The notes under the pieces: generated by a model
The model's database searches: none
What the model was told of the DNA's origin: nothing
What the model saw: only the letters and a program-made list of their open reading frames with translations
Position numbers and translations under genes: made by a program
Shown here: positions 17,465-28,204 of the stretch, piece by piece
How positions within the stretch are numbered: position 1 is the first letter of the stretch
Layout: each line of letters starts with the position of its first letter
Assembly (NCBI RefSeq): GCF_000799715.1
Contig: NZ_JUHG01000011.1
Location: 744,001-808,000 of the forward strand
Direction: 5' to 3'
Length of the DNA stretch: 64,000 bases
DNA from: Martinezella rhizogenes
Lineage (GTDB): Bacteria > Pseudomonadota > Alphaproteobacteria > Rhizobiales > Rhizobiaceae

Positions 17465-17843
17465 CGCTGCTTCTTCCCCACCACGCCCGGCTAATACCTC
17501 GGCATTCGAGACGGCGGACGATCATTGCCCGGGTGTAGCGGGTTGAATTGGAGGACGCAATTCAAGAAGATGTTTTCGAGCATGCCGGAATCGCTTCCAC
17601 GTTAAAGCTATCCTAATCAGTTCGCGCCAACATCAAAGTCCTATAGGCGAAGTCAGATTCGCCGGCCGCGAGACCTGCGGCAGATCCATTTTCATCCAGA
17701 AGGGCATGACGCCCGCCGAAGCAGCCAGTCGCTTTTCAAGCGCTCAAGCCTTCGGATGCTGTAGCTGCCTTGAACCGCTCCAGCCGATCCTCTTGAAATC
17801 GCCACGCCGCGTGCCGCCGGCGCCAAACGGGAAATTCTTCACC
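17465..17843. other. Intergenic region between sco and cheW
   Basis: Promoters for the divergent sco and cheW genes should lie here. An open frame from 17706 runs into cheW but lacks CheW similarity and a ribosome site, so I treat it as leader. I saw no repeat or RNA structure that I can support. Confidence 0.4.
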
Positions 17844-18308
17844 ATGACGAATGCCATCAAACAAACAGGCGCCTATCTGGAGATCGTCTCCTTCCATCTT
17901 GGCGACCAGGAATTCTGCATAGACATCATGGCCATCCGCGAAATCCGCGGCTGGGCGCCGGTGACGCCAATGCCGCATACGCCGCCCTATGTGCTCGGCC
18001 TCATCAACCTGCGTGGCGCGGTGATCCCAGTCATCGACATGGCCTGCCGTCTCGGCATGAAGATGACCGAACCATCCGAACGCTCCGCCATTATCGTGAC
18101 CGATATCGCCGGCAAGCTCGTCGGGCTGCTGGTCGAACAGGTGTCCGACATGATGACCATCAAGAGCGAAGACCTGCAGCCGCCGCCAGAAATCATTCCG
18201 GAGGCACAGCGGGATTTCTGCCGCGGCATCATCGCGCGCGAAAAGACCATGGTCTGTTTCCTCAACCTCGACACGGTCATCGCCGAGCAGCTGGCGCAGG
18301 CAGCCTGA
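17844..18308 (+). CDS. cheW: CheW-type chemotaxis coupling protein, orphan
   Basis: This 154-residue cytoplasmic adaptor consists of one CheW domain. CheW links chemoreceptors to the CheA kinase. The hallmark stretches are FCIDIMAIREI (about residues 24-34), TPMPHTPPYVLGLINLRGAV (about 42-61, including the conserved NLRG), and GLLVEQVSDMMTI (about 94-106). The ATG at 17844 is followed directly by family-like sequence, although its ribosome site is weak. No cheA, receptor or flagellar gene is nearby, so this is an extra copy outside the main chemotaxis locus. Confidence 0.93.
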   Translation: MTNAIKQTGAYLEIVSFHLGDQEFCIDIMAIREIRGWAPVTPMPHTPPYVLGLINLRGAVIPVIDMACRLGMKMTEPSERSAIIVTDIAGKLVGLLVEQVSDMMTIKSEDLQPPPEIIPEAQRDFCRGIIAREKTMVCFLNLDTVIAEQLAQAA

Positions 18309-18333
18309 TTTCGGACAATGGCACGAATCAAAA

Positions 18334-18363
18334 TCGCCCTGGAGCAACAGCCTCAGGGCGATC
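18334..18363 (+). terminator. 9-bp hairpin after cheW
   Basis: ATCGCCCTG (18334-18342) and CAGGGCGAT (18355-18363) are perfectly complementary around a 12-nt loop, 25 nt after the cheW stop. No T run follows, so termination is only probable. Confidence 0.45.
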
Positions 18364-18573
18364 ATGTTACTGAACCGACGTCGACAGGGGTGTAGTCGGC
18401 GCGGGCGGATCATGCAGGCCGTGAACGGATGGAAGTGGCACTCCCACGTTCGCCCATAAAATTGCACCAAAATGATGCAATACGGAAGCGTTTAAGTGGT
18501 TTTGGCAACTAAGAGGCTAAACTTTTTTTGGTACAAGCCGCTTTACGGTTGTCAGCGCAGCATCTCGGCAATC

Positions 18574-19068
18574 TCAGTTAGGCTTGCCGTTCTTCCAGGT
18601 CACGGTCTGGCCGAACAGCGGGATGGTGGAAATCGCCATCTTTGCCGAACCATTGGTCAGTTCGCGCGAATGAATGAGATAGATCAGCGTATCGTTCTTC
18701 TTGTCGTAGATCCGGGTGACCACCAGCTTCTTCCAGATTAGCGACAGCCCCGCACGAAACACTTCCTCCCCGCCCTGCGACAGATCGATGTCCCCGATCG
18801 AGATCGGCCCTGTCTGGCGGCAGGCAATGGAATTGTTGGAGGGGTCCTCGAACCAGTTGCCGTTTCTCAAACGATCGATGACGCTGCGGTCGAAATAGGT
18901 GACGTGGCAGGTGACGCCGGTGACGCCCGGATCAGGCACGGCATCGACCAGAATGTCATTGCCGGTCCAGTCCACCCCGACCTTGCCAACGACCTCGGCG
19001 GATGCGGAAACGGGTGCCAGTGCCAGAAACGAGGCGGCAATGGCGGCATGCAACTTCAAAGACGTCAT
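18574..19068 (-). CDS. creA: CreA family protein (periplasmic)
   Basis: This 164-residue protein has an N-terminal signal peptide (AAIASFLALAPVSASAE, cleavage near ASA) and then the CreA pattern: EVVGKVGVDWTGNDILVDAV, GVTCHVTYFDR, and NSIACRQTGPI. The two cysteines may form a disulfide. The function of CreA is not known; in enterobacteria it sits in the cre locus, but here it is alone. The ATG at 19068 has GGAGG 7 nt upstream and is better than the TTG before it. Confidence 0.9.
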   Translation of the reverse strand: MTSLKLHAAIAASFLALAPVSASAEVVGKVGVDWTGNDILVDAVPDPGVTGVTCHVTYFDRSVIDRLRNGNWFEDPSNNSIACRQTGPISIGDIDLSQGGEEVFRAGLSLIWKKLVVTRIYDKKNDTLIYLIHSRELTNGSAKMAISTIPLFGQTVTWKNGKPN

Positions 19069-19324
19069 CAACTATCCTCCGACGTGCGCCACCGGGAGTT
19101 CAAGCGGCATTGCTAACGTAAGATAGCCCTCGGGGGATGCAAGAGGCCAACGTGGCCACCAACCGCCCTCGCCCTTCCAAGCAGGCAATCCCGTTGACTT
19201 CGGAGCAAAAGCACCGGAAGCTAGCGGCATGATCGCAAACCGCGCCACCATGATGCATCTTCTCATCACCTCACCCCTTGCAGGGCGAGTGGGAGCAGCA
19301 TTGCATTAAGCTGACTGCGATCCC

Positions 19325-19357
19325 CTTCAACCCTGCCGAGGCGAGCAGGGTTTGAAG
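19325..19357 (+). promoter_or_regulatory. Hairpin in the leader of the GNAT gene
   Basis: CTTCAACCCTGC and GCAGGGTTTGAAG pair with one bulged base around an 8-nt loop. It lies 36 bases before the acetyltransferase start, in a 324-base gap (19069-19392) that otherwise holds promoters for creA and this gene and nothing else I can name. Confidence 0.45.
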
Positions 19358-19362
19358 TCCTT

Positions 19363-19389
19363 GCTCTCCTCCCGAATATCAAGGAGAGC
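19363..19389 (+). promoter_or_regulatory. Hairpin covering the Shine-Dalgarno of the GNAT gene
   Basis: GCTCTCCT (19363-19370) pairs perfectly with AGGAGAGC (19382-19389), which is the ribosome site 3 nt before the ATG. The 8-bp stem would hide the start region unless opened by protein, RNA, heat or ribosome loading. Confidence 0.5.
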
Positions 19390-19392
19390 CAT

Positions 19393-19929
19393 ATGAACTC
19401 AGGACAGCAAGATCCGGACCAGCGACGGCCACGAAAAGCCGTGGGAGCGGAGATTCGAGCCGCAGCTCCATCCGACGCCGAAGGCATCGCCCTTATTGCC
19501 AATCTGCCCGGCTTTCGTGCCGGCACATTGCGCCTGCGCTTCCAGACCATTGAGGAGACGCGGCGATGGCTGGAAAAGTCCACGCCCGACTCGATCAAGC
19601 TCGTCGCCATCCTCGAGGACCAGATTGTCGGCAATGCCGGCCTGCAGCGCCATTCTGGCCGGCAGATCCACACCGCGCACATCGGAATGGGCGTCCACGA
19701 CAATTTCGTCGGGCGAGGCATCGGATCGGCGCTGCTTGGCGCGCTCGTCGACACCGCCGACAACTGGCTGGCAATCAAGCGCCTGGAGTTGACCGTCTAT
19801 GTCGACAACGCACCCGCCATCGGGCTCTATGAGAAATTCGGTTTTGAGACCGAGGGAAGGCTCAGGGCCTTTGGCTTTCGCAACGGCGCGTATGTGGATG
19901 CCTTCACGATGGCGCGGATCAGGATGTAA
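19393..19929 (+). CDS. GNAT family N-acetyltransferase
   Basis: This 178-residue acetyl-CoA-dependent acetyltransferase has the acetyl-CoA pyrophosphate-binding motif A visible as GVHDNFVGRGIGSALLGALV (about residues 100-119; Q/R-x-x-G-x-G/A type RGIGSA). Motif B follows in NAPAIGLYEKFGFETEGRLR (about 139-158), the NxxAxxLYxxxGF pattern seen in small-molecule and peptide acetyltransferases such as RimI or SpeG-like enzymes. The acceptor is unknown. The AAGGAGAG site is inside a perfect hairpin. The gene converges with ligA. Confidence 0.88.
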   Translation: MNSGQQDPDQRRPRKAVGAEIRAAAPSDAEGIALIANLPGFRAGTLRLRFQTIEETRRWLEKSTPDSIKLVAILEDQIVGNAGLQRHSGRQIHTAHIGMGVHDNFVGRGIGSALLGALVDTADNWLAIKRLELTVYVDNAPAIGLYEKFGFETEGRLRAFGFRNGAYVDAFTMARIRM

Positions 19930-19969
19930 ACGCAATAGGCGGCAGATCCATCGATTGGCCGCCGCCATA

Positions 19970-22153
<2,184 letters not shown>

Positions 22154-22203
22154 TTAGTGAAAATTTGCGGAATGGGAAGTGCGCAGGGTGAGGCTTGATG
22201 CTC

Positions 22204-23877
22204 TCAGCCGTTGCCCGCCAACAACCGCTTGGCCGCCGCCCTCGCCTCCTCGGTGATTGACGCACCGGCAAGCATGCGGGCGATTTCCTCGGTACGATCC
22301 GTGGGCGCCATGGTGGCGACGCGGGTGGAGATCTTTTCGGAACCGTCGGCAACCGGCCCCTTGGAGATCAGGAGATGCGTGGCAGCGCGCGCCGCGACCT
22401 GCGGCGCATGGGTGACGGAGAGCACCTGCACGCGATCAGACAGACGCTTGAGCCTCTGGCCAATAGCGTCGGCCACCGCACCGCCGACACCGGTGTCAAT
22501 TTCGTCGAAGACCAGGGTCGGCGCCGAGCCGCGATCGGCCAGCGCCACCTTCAGCGCCAATAGGAAACGCGACAGCTCGCCGCCGGACGCGACCTTCGTG
22601 ATCGGTCCCGGACGCGTGCCCGGATTGGTCTGCACATGAAATTCGATGACATCGATGCCTTCGGCCGTGGCTCCTTTGGCATCCGTGGTGATTTCCACCA
22701 TGAAGCGCGCCCGTTCCAACTTCAGCGCCGGCAACTCCGCCATGACGGCGGCGGCAAGTGCTTCACCGGCATGATGACGTTTGTCGGAGAGGCTATGCGC
22801 AGCCGCATCATAGGCAGCTTTGGCAACGGCCAGTTCCGCATCCAATCGTGCCAGCCGCTCTTCCCCGGCGTCAAGATCAGCGAGATCGGCAACCATCTTC
22901 TCAGCTAAGGCCGGCAGCTCGGTTACCGGCACGGAATATTTGCGCGAGGCGGCGCGCAGCGCGAACAGCCGCTCCTCGACCCGCTCCAGTTCGCGCGGAT
23001 CATATTCGGTCTTGCGAAGGGCGGCCTCCACCTCCATCTGCGCATTGGAAAGCTGGTCCAGCGCCGCGTCCAGCAGGGCTACCGTGTCTTCAAGCAGACC
23101 CGGCGCCTCATGGCTCTTGCGCTCCAGCCGGCGTACCAGCGAGGCAATATGGGGCACGGGGGAAGCATTGCCATTCAGGAATTCGGAAGCTTCGGCAATA
23201 TCGCCGGCAATCCGCTCCGCCTTCATCATCCGTGAACGGCGCTCGGCCAGATCATCCTCTTCGCCATCCTGTGGCGACAACTTCTCCAGCTCCTCGACCG
23301 CGGCGCGGATATAATCGGCTTCGCGGGCGGCATTCTCCACCTGCTCCCGTTGCTTCCTGAGCGTCCGCTCGGTGTCGCGCCAGACCTTATAGAAACGGCC
23401 GACACCCTGCACTTCCTCGGTGACACCGGCGAAAGCGTCGAGCAGCATGCGGTGCGCATCGGTGTCGACCAGGGCGCGATCGTCGTGCTGTCCATGAATT
23501 TCGACGAGAAGCTGGCCGGCCTGGCGCATCAGCTGAACGCTGAGCGGCTGGTCATTGACGAAAGCCTTGGTGCGGCCATCGGCGGATTGAGTACGGCGGA
23601 AAATCAGGTCGCCATCGTCATCGATGCCGTTTTCGCGCAGAAGCTTGCGGGCGGCATGCTGCATACCGACATCGAAGACGGCCGTCACCTGGCCACGATC
23701 CTCGCCGTGGCGCACGAGATCGCCGTCGCCGCGCCCGCCAAGGGCCAGCGACAGACTATCAAGCAGGATGGATTTGCCTGCACCCGTCTCGCCGGTCAGC
23801 ACCGAGAGCCCGGTCTCGAAGGCGAGATCCAGCCGCTCGATCAAGACGATATCGCGGATCGAAAGCTGGATCAGCAT
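22204..23877 (-). CDS. recN: DNA repair protein RecN
   Basis: This SMC-like ATPase acts in double-strand break repair. The 557-residue protein has the Walker A motif GETGAGKSILLDSLSLALGG (about 30-49), long coiled-coil arms (about 160-370, rich in Glu/Arg/Leu), the ABC signature in ASGGELSRFLLALKVAL (about 430-446) and Walker B in TLVFDEIDTGVGG (about 455-467). The gene lies 12 nt after bamD and before ligA, all on one strand, as in many alphaproteobacteria. SOS control is usual for recN, but I did not identify a LexA box. Confidence 0.97.
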   Translation of the reverse strand: MLIQLSIRDIVLIERLDLAFETGLSVLTGETGAGKSILLDSLSLALGGRGDGDLVRHGEDRGQVTAVFDVGMQHAARKLLRENGIDDDGDLIFRRTQSADGRTKAFVNDQPLSVQLMRQAGQLLVEIHGQHDDRALVDTDAHRMLLDAFAGVTEEVQGVGRFYKVWRDTERTLRKQREQVENAAREADYIRAAVEELEKLSPQDGEEDDLAERRSRMMKAERIAGDIAEASEFLNGNASPVPHIASLVRRLERKSHEAPGLLEDTVALLDAALDQLSNAQMEVEAALRKTEYDPRELERVEERLFALRAASRKYSVPVTELPALAEKMVADLADLDAGEERLARLDAELAVAKAAYDAAAHSLSDKRHHAGEALAAAVMAELPALKLERARFMVEITTDAKGATAEGIDVIEFHVQTNPGTRPGPITKVASGGELSRFLLALKVALADRGSAPTLVFDEIDTGVGGAVADAIGQRLKRLSDRVQVLSVTHAPQVAARAATHLLISKGPVADGSEKISTRVATMAPTDRTEEIARMLAGASITEEARAAAKRLLAGNG

Positions 23878-23889
23878 GCGCGCTCAATC

Positions 23890-24735
23890 TCACGTCCCAA
23901 GAAGAAGTTTCTTGCCCGCCTTTGAAATCCAGGAGCCTTCGTTTTCATTCGGCGAAAGGCCGCCCGACTTCAGAAGCTTGAAAGAATCGGCATACCAACG
24001 GCTATCCGGATAGTTGTGGCCGAGAACGGCGGCTGCCGTCTGCGCTTCCTGAACGATGCCCATGGCGTAGTAGGCTTCGACCAGGCGCGCCAGCGCTTCT
24101 TCGATCTGATTCGTCGTCGGGTATTGTTCAACGACAATACGGAAGCGGGAGATGGCCGCAAGGTAATCCTTGCGTTCAAGATAGTAGCGGCCGATCTGCA
24201 TTTCCTTGCCGGCGAGCTGGTCGCGGGCAAAACGGATCTTGGCCTGCGCATCGCTGACATATTGCGAGTTCGGATAGTTGGTGACGACCTTGCTCATCGC
24301 CTCGATCGTCTGCTGCGCCGCGCGCTGATCCTGCGTCACGCTGACGATCTGCTTGGCAAAGGACGAGCCGACGAGATACTGCACGTAATCGGCATCTTCG
24401 GAGCCGGGATACTGCTTGAGATAGCTATTGCCCGACTGCACGGCATCATCGTAACGGCCGGTGCGATACTTGACGAAGGTGCTCATCACCAGCGCCTTGC
24501 GCGCCCATTCGGAGAACGGCTGTTGCTGGTTGATGGCGTCGAACTTGCGTCCGGCTTCCGCCATGTTGCCGGCCTTGATGTTGGCAAGGCCTTGATTGTA
24601 GAGGGCTTCCGGCGGATCGGTCTCGACGCCAAGCTTGCTGATATCGATATCTTTATCTGTATTGCAACCCGTTACCACAGCACCGGTACCGGCCAGGAGA
24701 AGCGATACGAGCAAAGCCCGTGCTGTAATCTTCAT
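23890..24735 (-). CDS. bamD: Outer membrane assembly lipoprotein BamD
   Basis: This 281-residue outer-membrane lipoprotein is part of the BAM beta-barrel assembly complex. A lipoprotein signal with lipobox (LLLAGTGAVVTGC, Cys about 25) precedes five TPR-like repeats, starting at PPEALYNQGLANIKAGNMAE and continuing to about residue 245. ESYFRLGW-type repeats here read YYAMGIVQEAQTAAAVLGHN near the end. I prefer the ATG at 24735 because it begins directly before the signal peptide. lpxC lies upstream on the same strand, but a terminator and a second hairpin separate them; recN follows 12 nt after the stop. Confidence 0.95.
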   Translation of the reverse strand: MKITARALLVSLLLAGTGAVVTGCNTDKDIDISKLGVETDPPEALYNQGLANIKAGNMAEAGRKFDAINQQQPFSEWARKALVMSTFVKYRTGRYDDAVQSGNSYLKQYPGSEDADYVQYLVGSSFAKQIVSVTQDQRAAQQTIEAMSKVVTNYPNSQYVSDAQAKIRFARDQLAGKEMQIGRYYLERKDYLAAISRFRIVVEQYPTTNQIEEALARLVEAYYAMGIVQEAQTAAAVLGHNYPDSRWYADSFKLLKSGGLSPNENEGSWISKAGKKLLLGT

Positions 24736-24875
24736 GCTTTCAGACCCTGCAAAACCCATCGGATGACTGTCCCACTAGCCGTTGTTGCGGAAACGGCGTT
24801 CTCTCGCTGGCGTTTCTAGCCGCAAAAGCACCATCAGGGCAACGCAATGATGAAGCATTAACGCATTTTTGTGGC

Positions 24876-24899
24876 AAAGCCCGCCGAATGGCGGGCTTT
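24876..24899. terminator. 10-bp hairpin upstream of bamD
   Basis: AAAGCCCGCC (24876-24885), GAAT, then GGCGGGCTTT (24890-24899). It is downstream of the lpxC terminator in the lpxC direction and about 140 nt upstream of the bamD start. It may back up lpxC termination or attenuate transcription into bamD. The minus side lacks a clean U run. Confidence 0.5.
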
Positions 24900-24987
24900 A
24901 ACCGCTGTATTGACAAGAGATTTCTTTCCAGGCCACTCGAATGCGAAAAAGTGCTCGACATCCAGACGTCACCCGCGAATCTCCTGT

Positions 24988-25019
24988 TAAAAAAAGAGCC
25001 GCCCCCTTGCGGGAGCGGC
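24988..25019 (-). terminator. Rho-independent terminator of lpxC
   Basis: On the minus strand GCCGC...GCGGC pairs (with CCC/GGG in the inner stem) and is followed by TCTTTTTTTAAC (24989-24997 region). It lies 28 bases after the lpxC stop. Confidence 0.75.
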
Positions 25020-25046
25020 GACTTTGCTCATCTGGATTTCTGGAGG

Positions 25047-26003
25047 TCACGCCGACCAGGGAGCGAATTCGGCAGCATTCACGGTGACGAAATCGCGGCT
25101 GTGCGCGCGCTGGCGCGGTGCCGAGGTTTCGACGACGTCATAGGCGGAAGGATCGCTGAGCAGCGCCTTCAGTGCGTTTGCATTCATGCGATGTCCGCCG
25201 CGATAGGAGCGGTAGCAGCCGATGAACTGGGTGCCGGCCAACGCCAGATCGCCAACGGCATCCAGCGTCTTGTGGCGGACGAACTCGTCCTTGGCGTAAC
25301 GCAGGCCTTCAACATTGATCACCGTGTTGTCGTCGGAGATGACGACGGAATTTTCCAGCGAAGAGCCGAGCGCATGACCAGAAGCCCAGAGACGCTCAAC
25401 GTCACGCATGAAACCGAAGGTACGGGCACGCGACAGCTCGGTCTTGAAGGTCTCGGCGGTCATGTCGCCTTCCCACTTCTGGCGGCCAATCAGCGGGCAA
25501 TCGAAATCGATCTCGACCTCGAAGCGCGTGCCGTCATAGGGGCGGAACTCGCACCAGGAACCACCGGCTTCGATACGAACCGGCTTGGTTACGCGGATAT
25601 AACGACGCTTAACACCGAGCGAGACGATGCCGACCTGCTCGAAGGCCTCGATGAAGGGATAGGAGCTGCCGTCCATGATCGGCATTTCCGCGCCGCTGAC
25701 TTCGACGATGACATTGTCCAGGCCGATCGCATAGATCGCCGCCATGACATGCTCGACCGTCGCGACCGAGCGCGCGGGAGAGAAACCGAGAACCGTGCAA
25801 AGATCGGTATTGCCGACCTGCGAGGAAACCGCGCGCAGTTCCGTCACGTCGCCATTGTCATGCATACGCTGAAAAATGACGCCGGCGCCGGCTTCGGCCG
25901 GGTAGAACGTAATCGACACATCAGCGCCGGAATGAACGCCGATACCCGAAAGTGTCACAGGGTTCGCAATGGTGGTCTGAAAACCCAGCAATCCGATTGC
26001 CAT
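25047..26003 (-). CDS. lpxC: UDP-3-O-acyl-N-acetylglucosamine deacetylase
   Basis: This zinc enzyme performs the committed deacetylation in lipid A synthesis. The 318-residue protein is slightly longer than E. coli LpxC. Visible motifs: SGIGVHSGADVSITFYPA (about 20-37), the zinc histidine in SVATVEHVMAAIYAIGLDN (about 75-93), MPIMDGSSYPFIEA (about 100-113), and HKTLDAVGDLALAG (about 234-247, second His and Asp ligands). It sits 330 bases downstream of ftsZ after a strong terminator, so it has its own promoter, and a terminator follows it. Its place after ftsZ is conserved in many Gram-negatives. Confidence 0.97.
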   Translation of the reverse strand: MAIGLLGFQTTIANPVTLSGIGVHSGADVSITFYPAEAGAGVIFQRMHDNGDVTELRAVSSQVGNTDLCTVLGFSPARSVATVEHVMAAIYAIGLDNVIVEVSGAEMPIMDGSSYPFIEAFEQVGIVSLGVKRRYIRVTKPVRIEAGGSWCEFRPYDGTRFEVEIDFDCPLIGRQKWEGDMTAETFKTELSRARTFGFMRDVERLWASGHALGSSLENSVVISDDNTVINVEGLRYAKDEFVRHKTLDAVGDLALAGTQFIGCYRSYRGGHRMNANALKALLSDPSAYDVVETSAPRQRAHSRDFVTVNAAEFAPWSA

Positions 26004-26249
26004 ATAAAATCTGCCTTCGTCTGCCTGTACCAGACCGGGCGGTCATCTTTGGACCTTGCCCTCGTTGCTGGTTCAGTCTGTTACCTACTCTACGGAAACC
26101 ACATACAGTCATTGATGAATGCGATTCCGCAGGCTCACTTGCCCTTTACATACGCGCGGGGGGATCGCATTCCAAATCACTGTTTCTTTCGCTTTGTTAC
26201 GAAAGCAGATGATTGAATTTGCTAAGTAATTTTAGGATTAAAGAGAGGG
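26004..26249. other. lpxC leader and promoter region
   Basis: AT-rich stretch between the ftsZ terminator and the lpxC start (the ftsZ-lpxC gap is 330 bases in all). The lpxC promoter must lie here because the ftsZ terminator is strong. I see no coding frame or repeat I can support. Confidence 0.4.
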
Positions 26250-26287
26250 CCCAAAAAAAGAAATCCGGGGCTCTCGAGCCCCGGATT
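26250..26287 (-). terminator. Strong rho-independent terminator of ftsZ
   Basis: AATCCGGGGCTC (26262-26273) and GAGCCCCGGATT (26276-26287) form a perfect 12-bp stem. On the minus strand it is followed by TTTCTTTTTTTGGG. It ends the ddl-ftsQAZ transcript before lpxC. Confidence 0.88.
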
Positions 26288-26333
26288 CACCAAACATGGT
26301 TAGCATCCTATTAAAAGGATGTCTTGGACCGGA

Positions 26334-28094
26334 TCAGTTCGACTGCCGGCGCAGGAAGGCCGGAATTTCGAGCTGGTCGTCTTCCTGGTTCGTCATGCGA
26401 GCCTGCGGAACCTGGCGGCCCTGGTCGTCGAGCTGGCCACGACGCGGTGCGTAGAGGCTGGCTTCCGGCGACGGAGCGCGGCGCTGCTGCGGGGCAGCAG
26501 CCGGAGCCGGAGACGTCATGTCGTTGAAGGCCGGGTCCTCGTCACGGCGGCCAAGCGAATTGGTGATTCGCTTCAGCAGGCCCATCGGACCACGCTCTTC
26601 GGCCGCCTGGGCGGTAGCTGGCTGAGCCCGATGTTCCATTTCGGCCTTAACAACCGGAGGAAAATCCTCAACCTTCGGCATGCGAACCTGCTCGACAGCC
26701 TGTCGGACGATCGGCTGCTGCATCACCGGCTGCTGGTGCATGGCCGGCTGCGGCTGAACCGGAGCCTGACGCACTGGCTGAGCCTCGGGCGCGGCAGCGA
26801 AGATGCGGCTCTGCGGACGGAAGCTTTCGTCCTGAGCGACAGCCTGCTGCATGACCGGCTGCTGAGCGGGAGCCTGGCGAGCACCCATCTGGATGTCCAG
26901 CTCGCGTTCCATGTCGGCTTCCGCCATGCGAATGGTCTGCGCGATCGGGTCGACGGCTCTCTGAGCCGGCGCGGCAGGAGCCTGATTGACCTGAGCCTGT
27001 GCGGTATGGGCCTGCGCGACATGGGCAGGCTGGGCTGCGGCCGCTGCCGGAGCGGCGGCCGCGGAGGGACGGATAGCCGGCTTCGCGGCCTGACGGAATT
27101 CCATATTCCTTTCGGCCGCTTCGTTCATCGCGCGATCGATGCCCGTCGCAACAACGGAGACGCGGATGATGCCTTCCAGCGATTCGTCGAAAGTGGCGCC
27201 GAGGATGATGTTGGCGTCCGGATCGACTTCCTCACGGATGCGGGTCGCGGCTTCGTCGACTTCGAACAGCGTAAGGTCACGGCCGCCGGTGATCGAGATC
27301 AGCAGGCCCTGCGCACCCTTCATCGAGGTTTCGTCGAGCAGCGGATTGGCGATAGCCGCTTCCGCGGCCTGCATCGCGCGGCCCTGGCCAGAAGCCTCGC
27401 CGGTGCCCATCATGGCGCGGCCCATTTCGCGCATGACCGAACGGACGTCAGCGAAGTCGAGGTTGATGAGACCTTCCTTCACCATCAGGTCGGTGATGCA
27501 GGCAACGCCCGAATAGAGAACCTGGTCGGCCATCGAGAACGCGTCGGCGAAGGTCGTCTTGTCGTTAGCGATACGGAACAGGTTCTGGTTCGGAATGACG
27601 ATCAGCGTGTCGACCGACTTCTGCAGTTCCTGGATGCCCATTTCAGCCAGCCGCATGCGGCGGCCGCCTTCGAAGTGGAACGGCTTGGTGACGACGCCGA
27701 CTGTCAGGATGCCCTTGTTGCGAGCTGCCTGCGCAACGACCGGCGCAGCGCCTGTGCCGGTACCGCCGCCCATGCCGGCTGTGACGAAGCACATGTGGGT
27801 GCCGTTCAGGTGGTCGATGATTTCGTCGATGCACTCTTCAGCGGCGGCACGGCCGACTTCCGGCTGCGAACCAGCACCGAGGCCTTCGGTGACGTTAACG
27901 CCGAGCTGGATGATCCGCTCCGCCTTCGTCATCGTCAAAGCCTGTGCATCCGTATTGGCGACGACGAAATCGACGCCCTGCAAGCCTGCCGTGATCATGT
28001 TGTTGACGGCATTGCCGCCGCCGCCACCAACACCGAACACGGTGATCCGCGGCTTCAGCTCGGTGATATCTGGCTTATGCAGCTTGATAGTCAT
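26334..28094 (-). CDS. ftsZ: Cell division protein FtsZ (long rhizobial form)
   Basis: This tubulin-like GTPase forms the Z ring. The GTPase core (about 1-320) has [14 protein letters not shown] (about 20-33) and the tubulin signature [19 protein letters not shown] (about 103-121), and [13 protein letters not shown] T7-loop sequence [13 protein letters not shown] at about 208. The C-terminus is unusual in length: a 250-residue Ala/Gln/Pro-rich linker (about 325-570), with repeats such as [17 protein letters not shown], ends in the conserved FtsA/ZipA-binding peptide [11 protein letters not shown]. coli FtsZ has 383 residues; this length (586) fits FtsZ1 of Rhizobium and Sinorhizobium. It follows ftsA by 110 nt, space that may hold a promoter. 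Confidence 0.98.
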   Translation of the reverse strand: MTIKLHKPDITELKPRITVFGVGGGGGNAVNNMITAGLQGVDFVVANTDAQALTMTKAERIIQLGVNVTEGLGAGSQPEVGRAAAEECIDEIIDHLNGTHMCFVTAGMGGGTGTGAAPVVAQAARNKGILTVGVVTKPFHFEGGRRMRLAEMGIQELQKSVDTLIVIPNQNLFRIANDKTTFADAFSMADQVLYSGVACITDLMVKEGLINLDFADVRSVMREMGRAMMGTGEASGQGRAMQAAEAAIANPLLDETSMKGAQGLLISITGGRDLTLFEVDEAATRIREEVDPDANIILGATFDESLEGIIRVSVVATGIDRAMNEAAERNMEFRQAAKPAIRPSAAAAPAAAAAQPAHVAQAHTAQAQVNQAPAAPAQRAVDPIAQTIRMAEADMERELDIQMGARQAPAQQPVMQQAVAQDESFRPQSRIFAAAPEAQPVRQAPVQPQPAMHQQPVMQQPIVRQAVEQVRMPKVEDFPPVVKAEMEHRAQPATAQAAEERGPMGLLKRITNSLGRRDEDPAFNDMTSPAPAAAPQQRRAPSPEASLYAPRRGQLDDQGRQVPQARMTNQEDDQLEIPAFLRRQSN

Positions 28095-28204
28095 TGTACC
28101 CGTTCCTTCTCTTTATGGCCGCATCGCCACGCCGGCCAATTCACTATATTTCATTCGCCTGACCCCTGCCCGGAAAGCGCTTGTCGCGATCCGGGATCAG
28201 GCAC

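Noticed and set aside
18461..18481. ATTGCA...TGCAAT dyad between cheW and creA
   Set aside because: Only 6-bp arms in AT-rich DNA downstream of both convergent genes; likely chance.
24888..26216. 442-codon plus-strand frame
   Set aside because: Antisense to lpxC and its leader, no family pattern, and it crosses two terminators.
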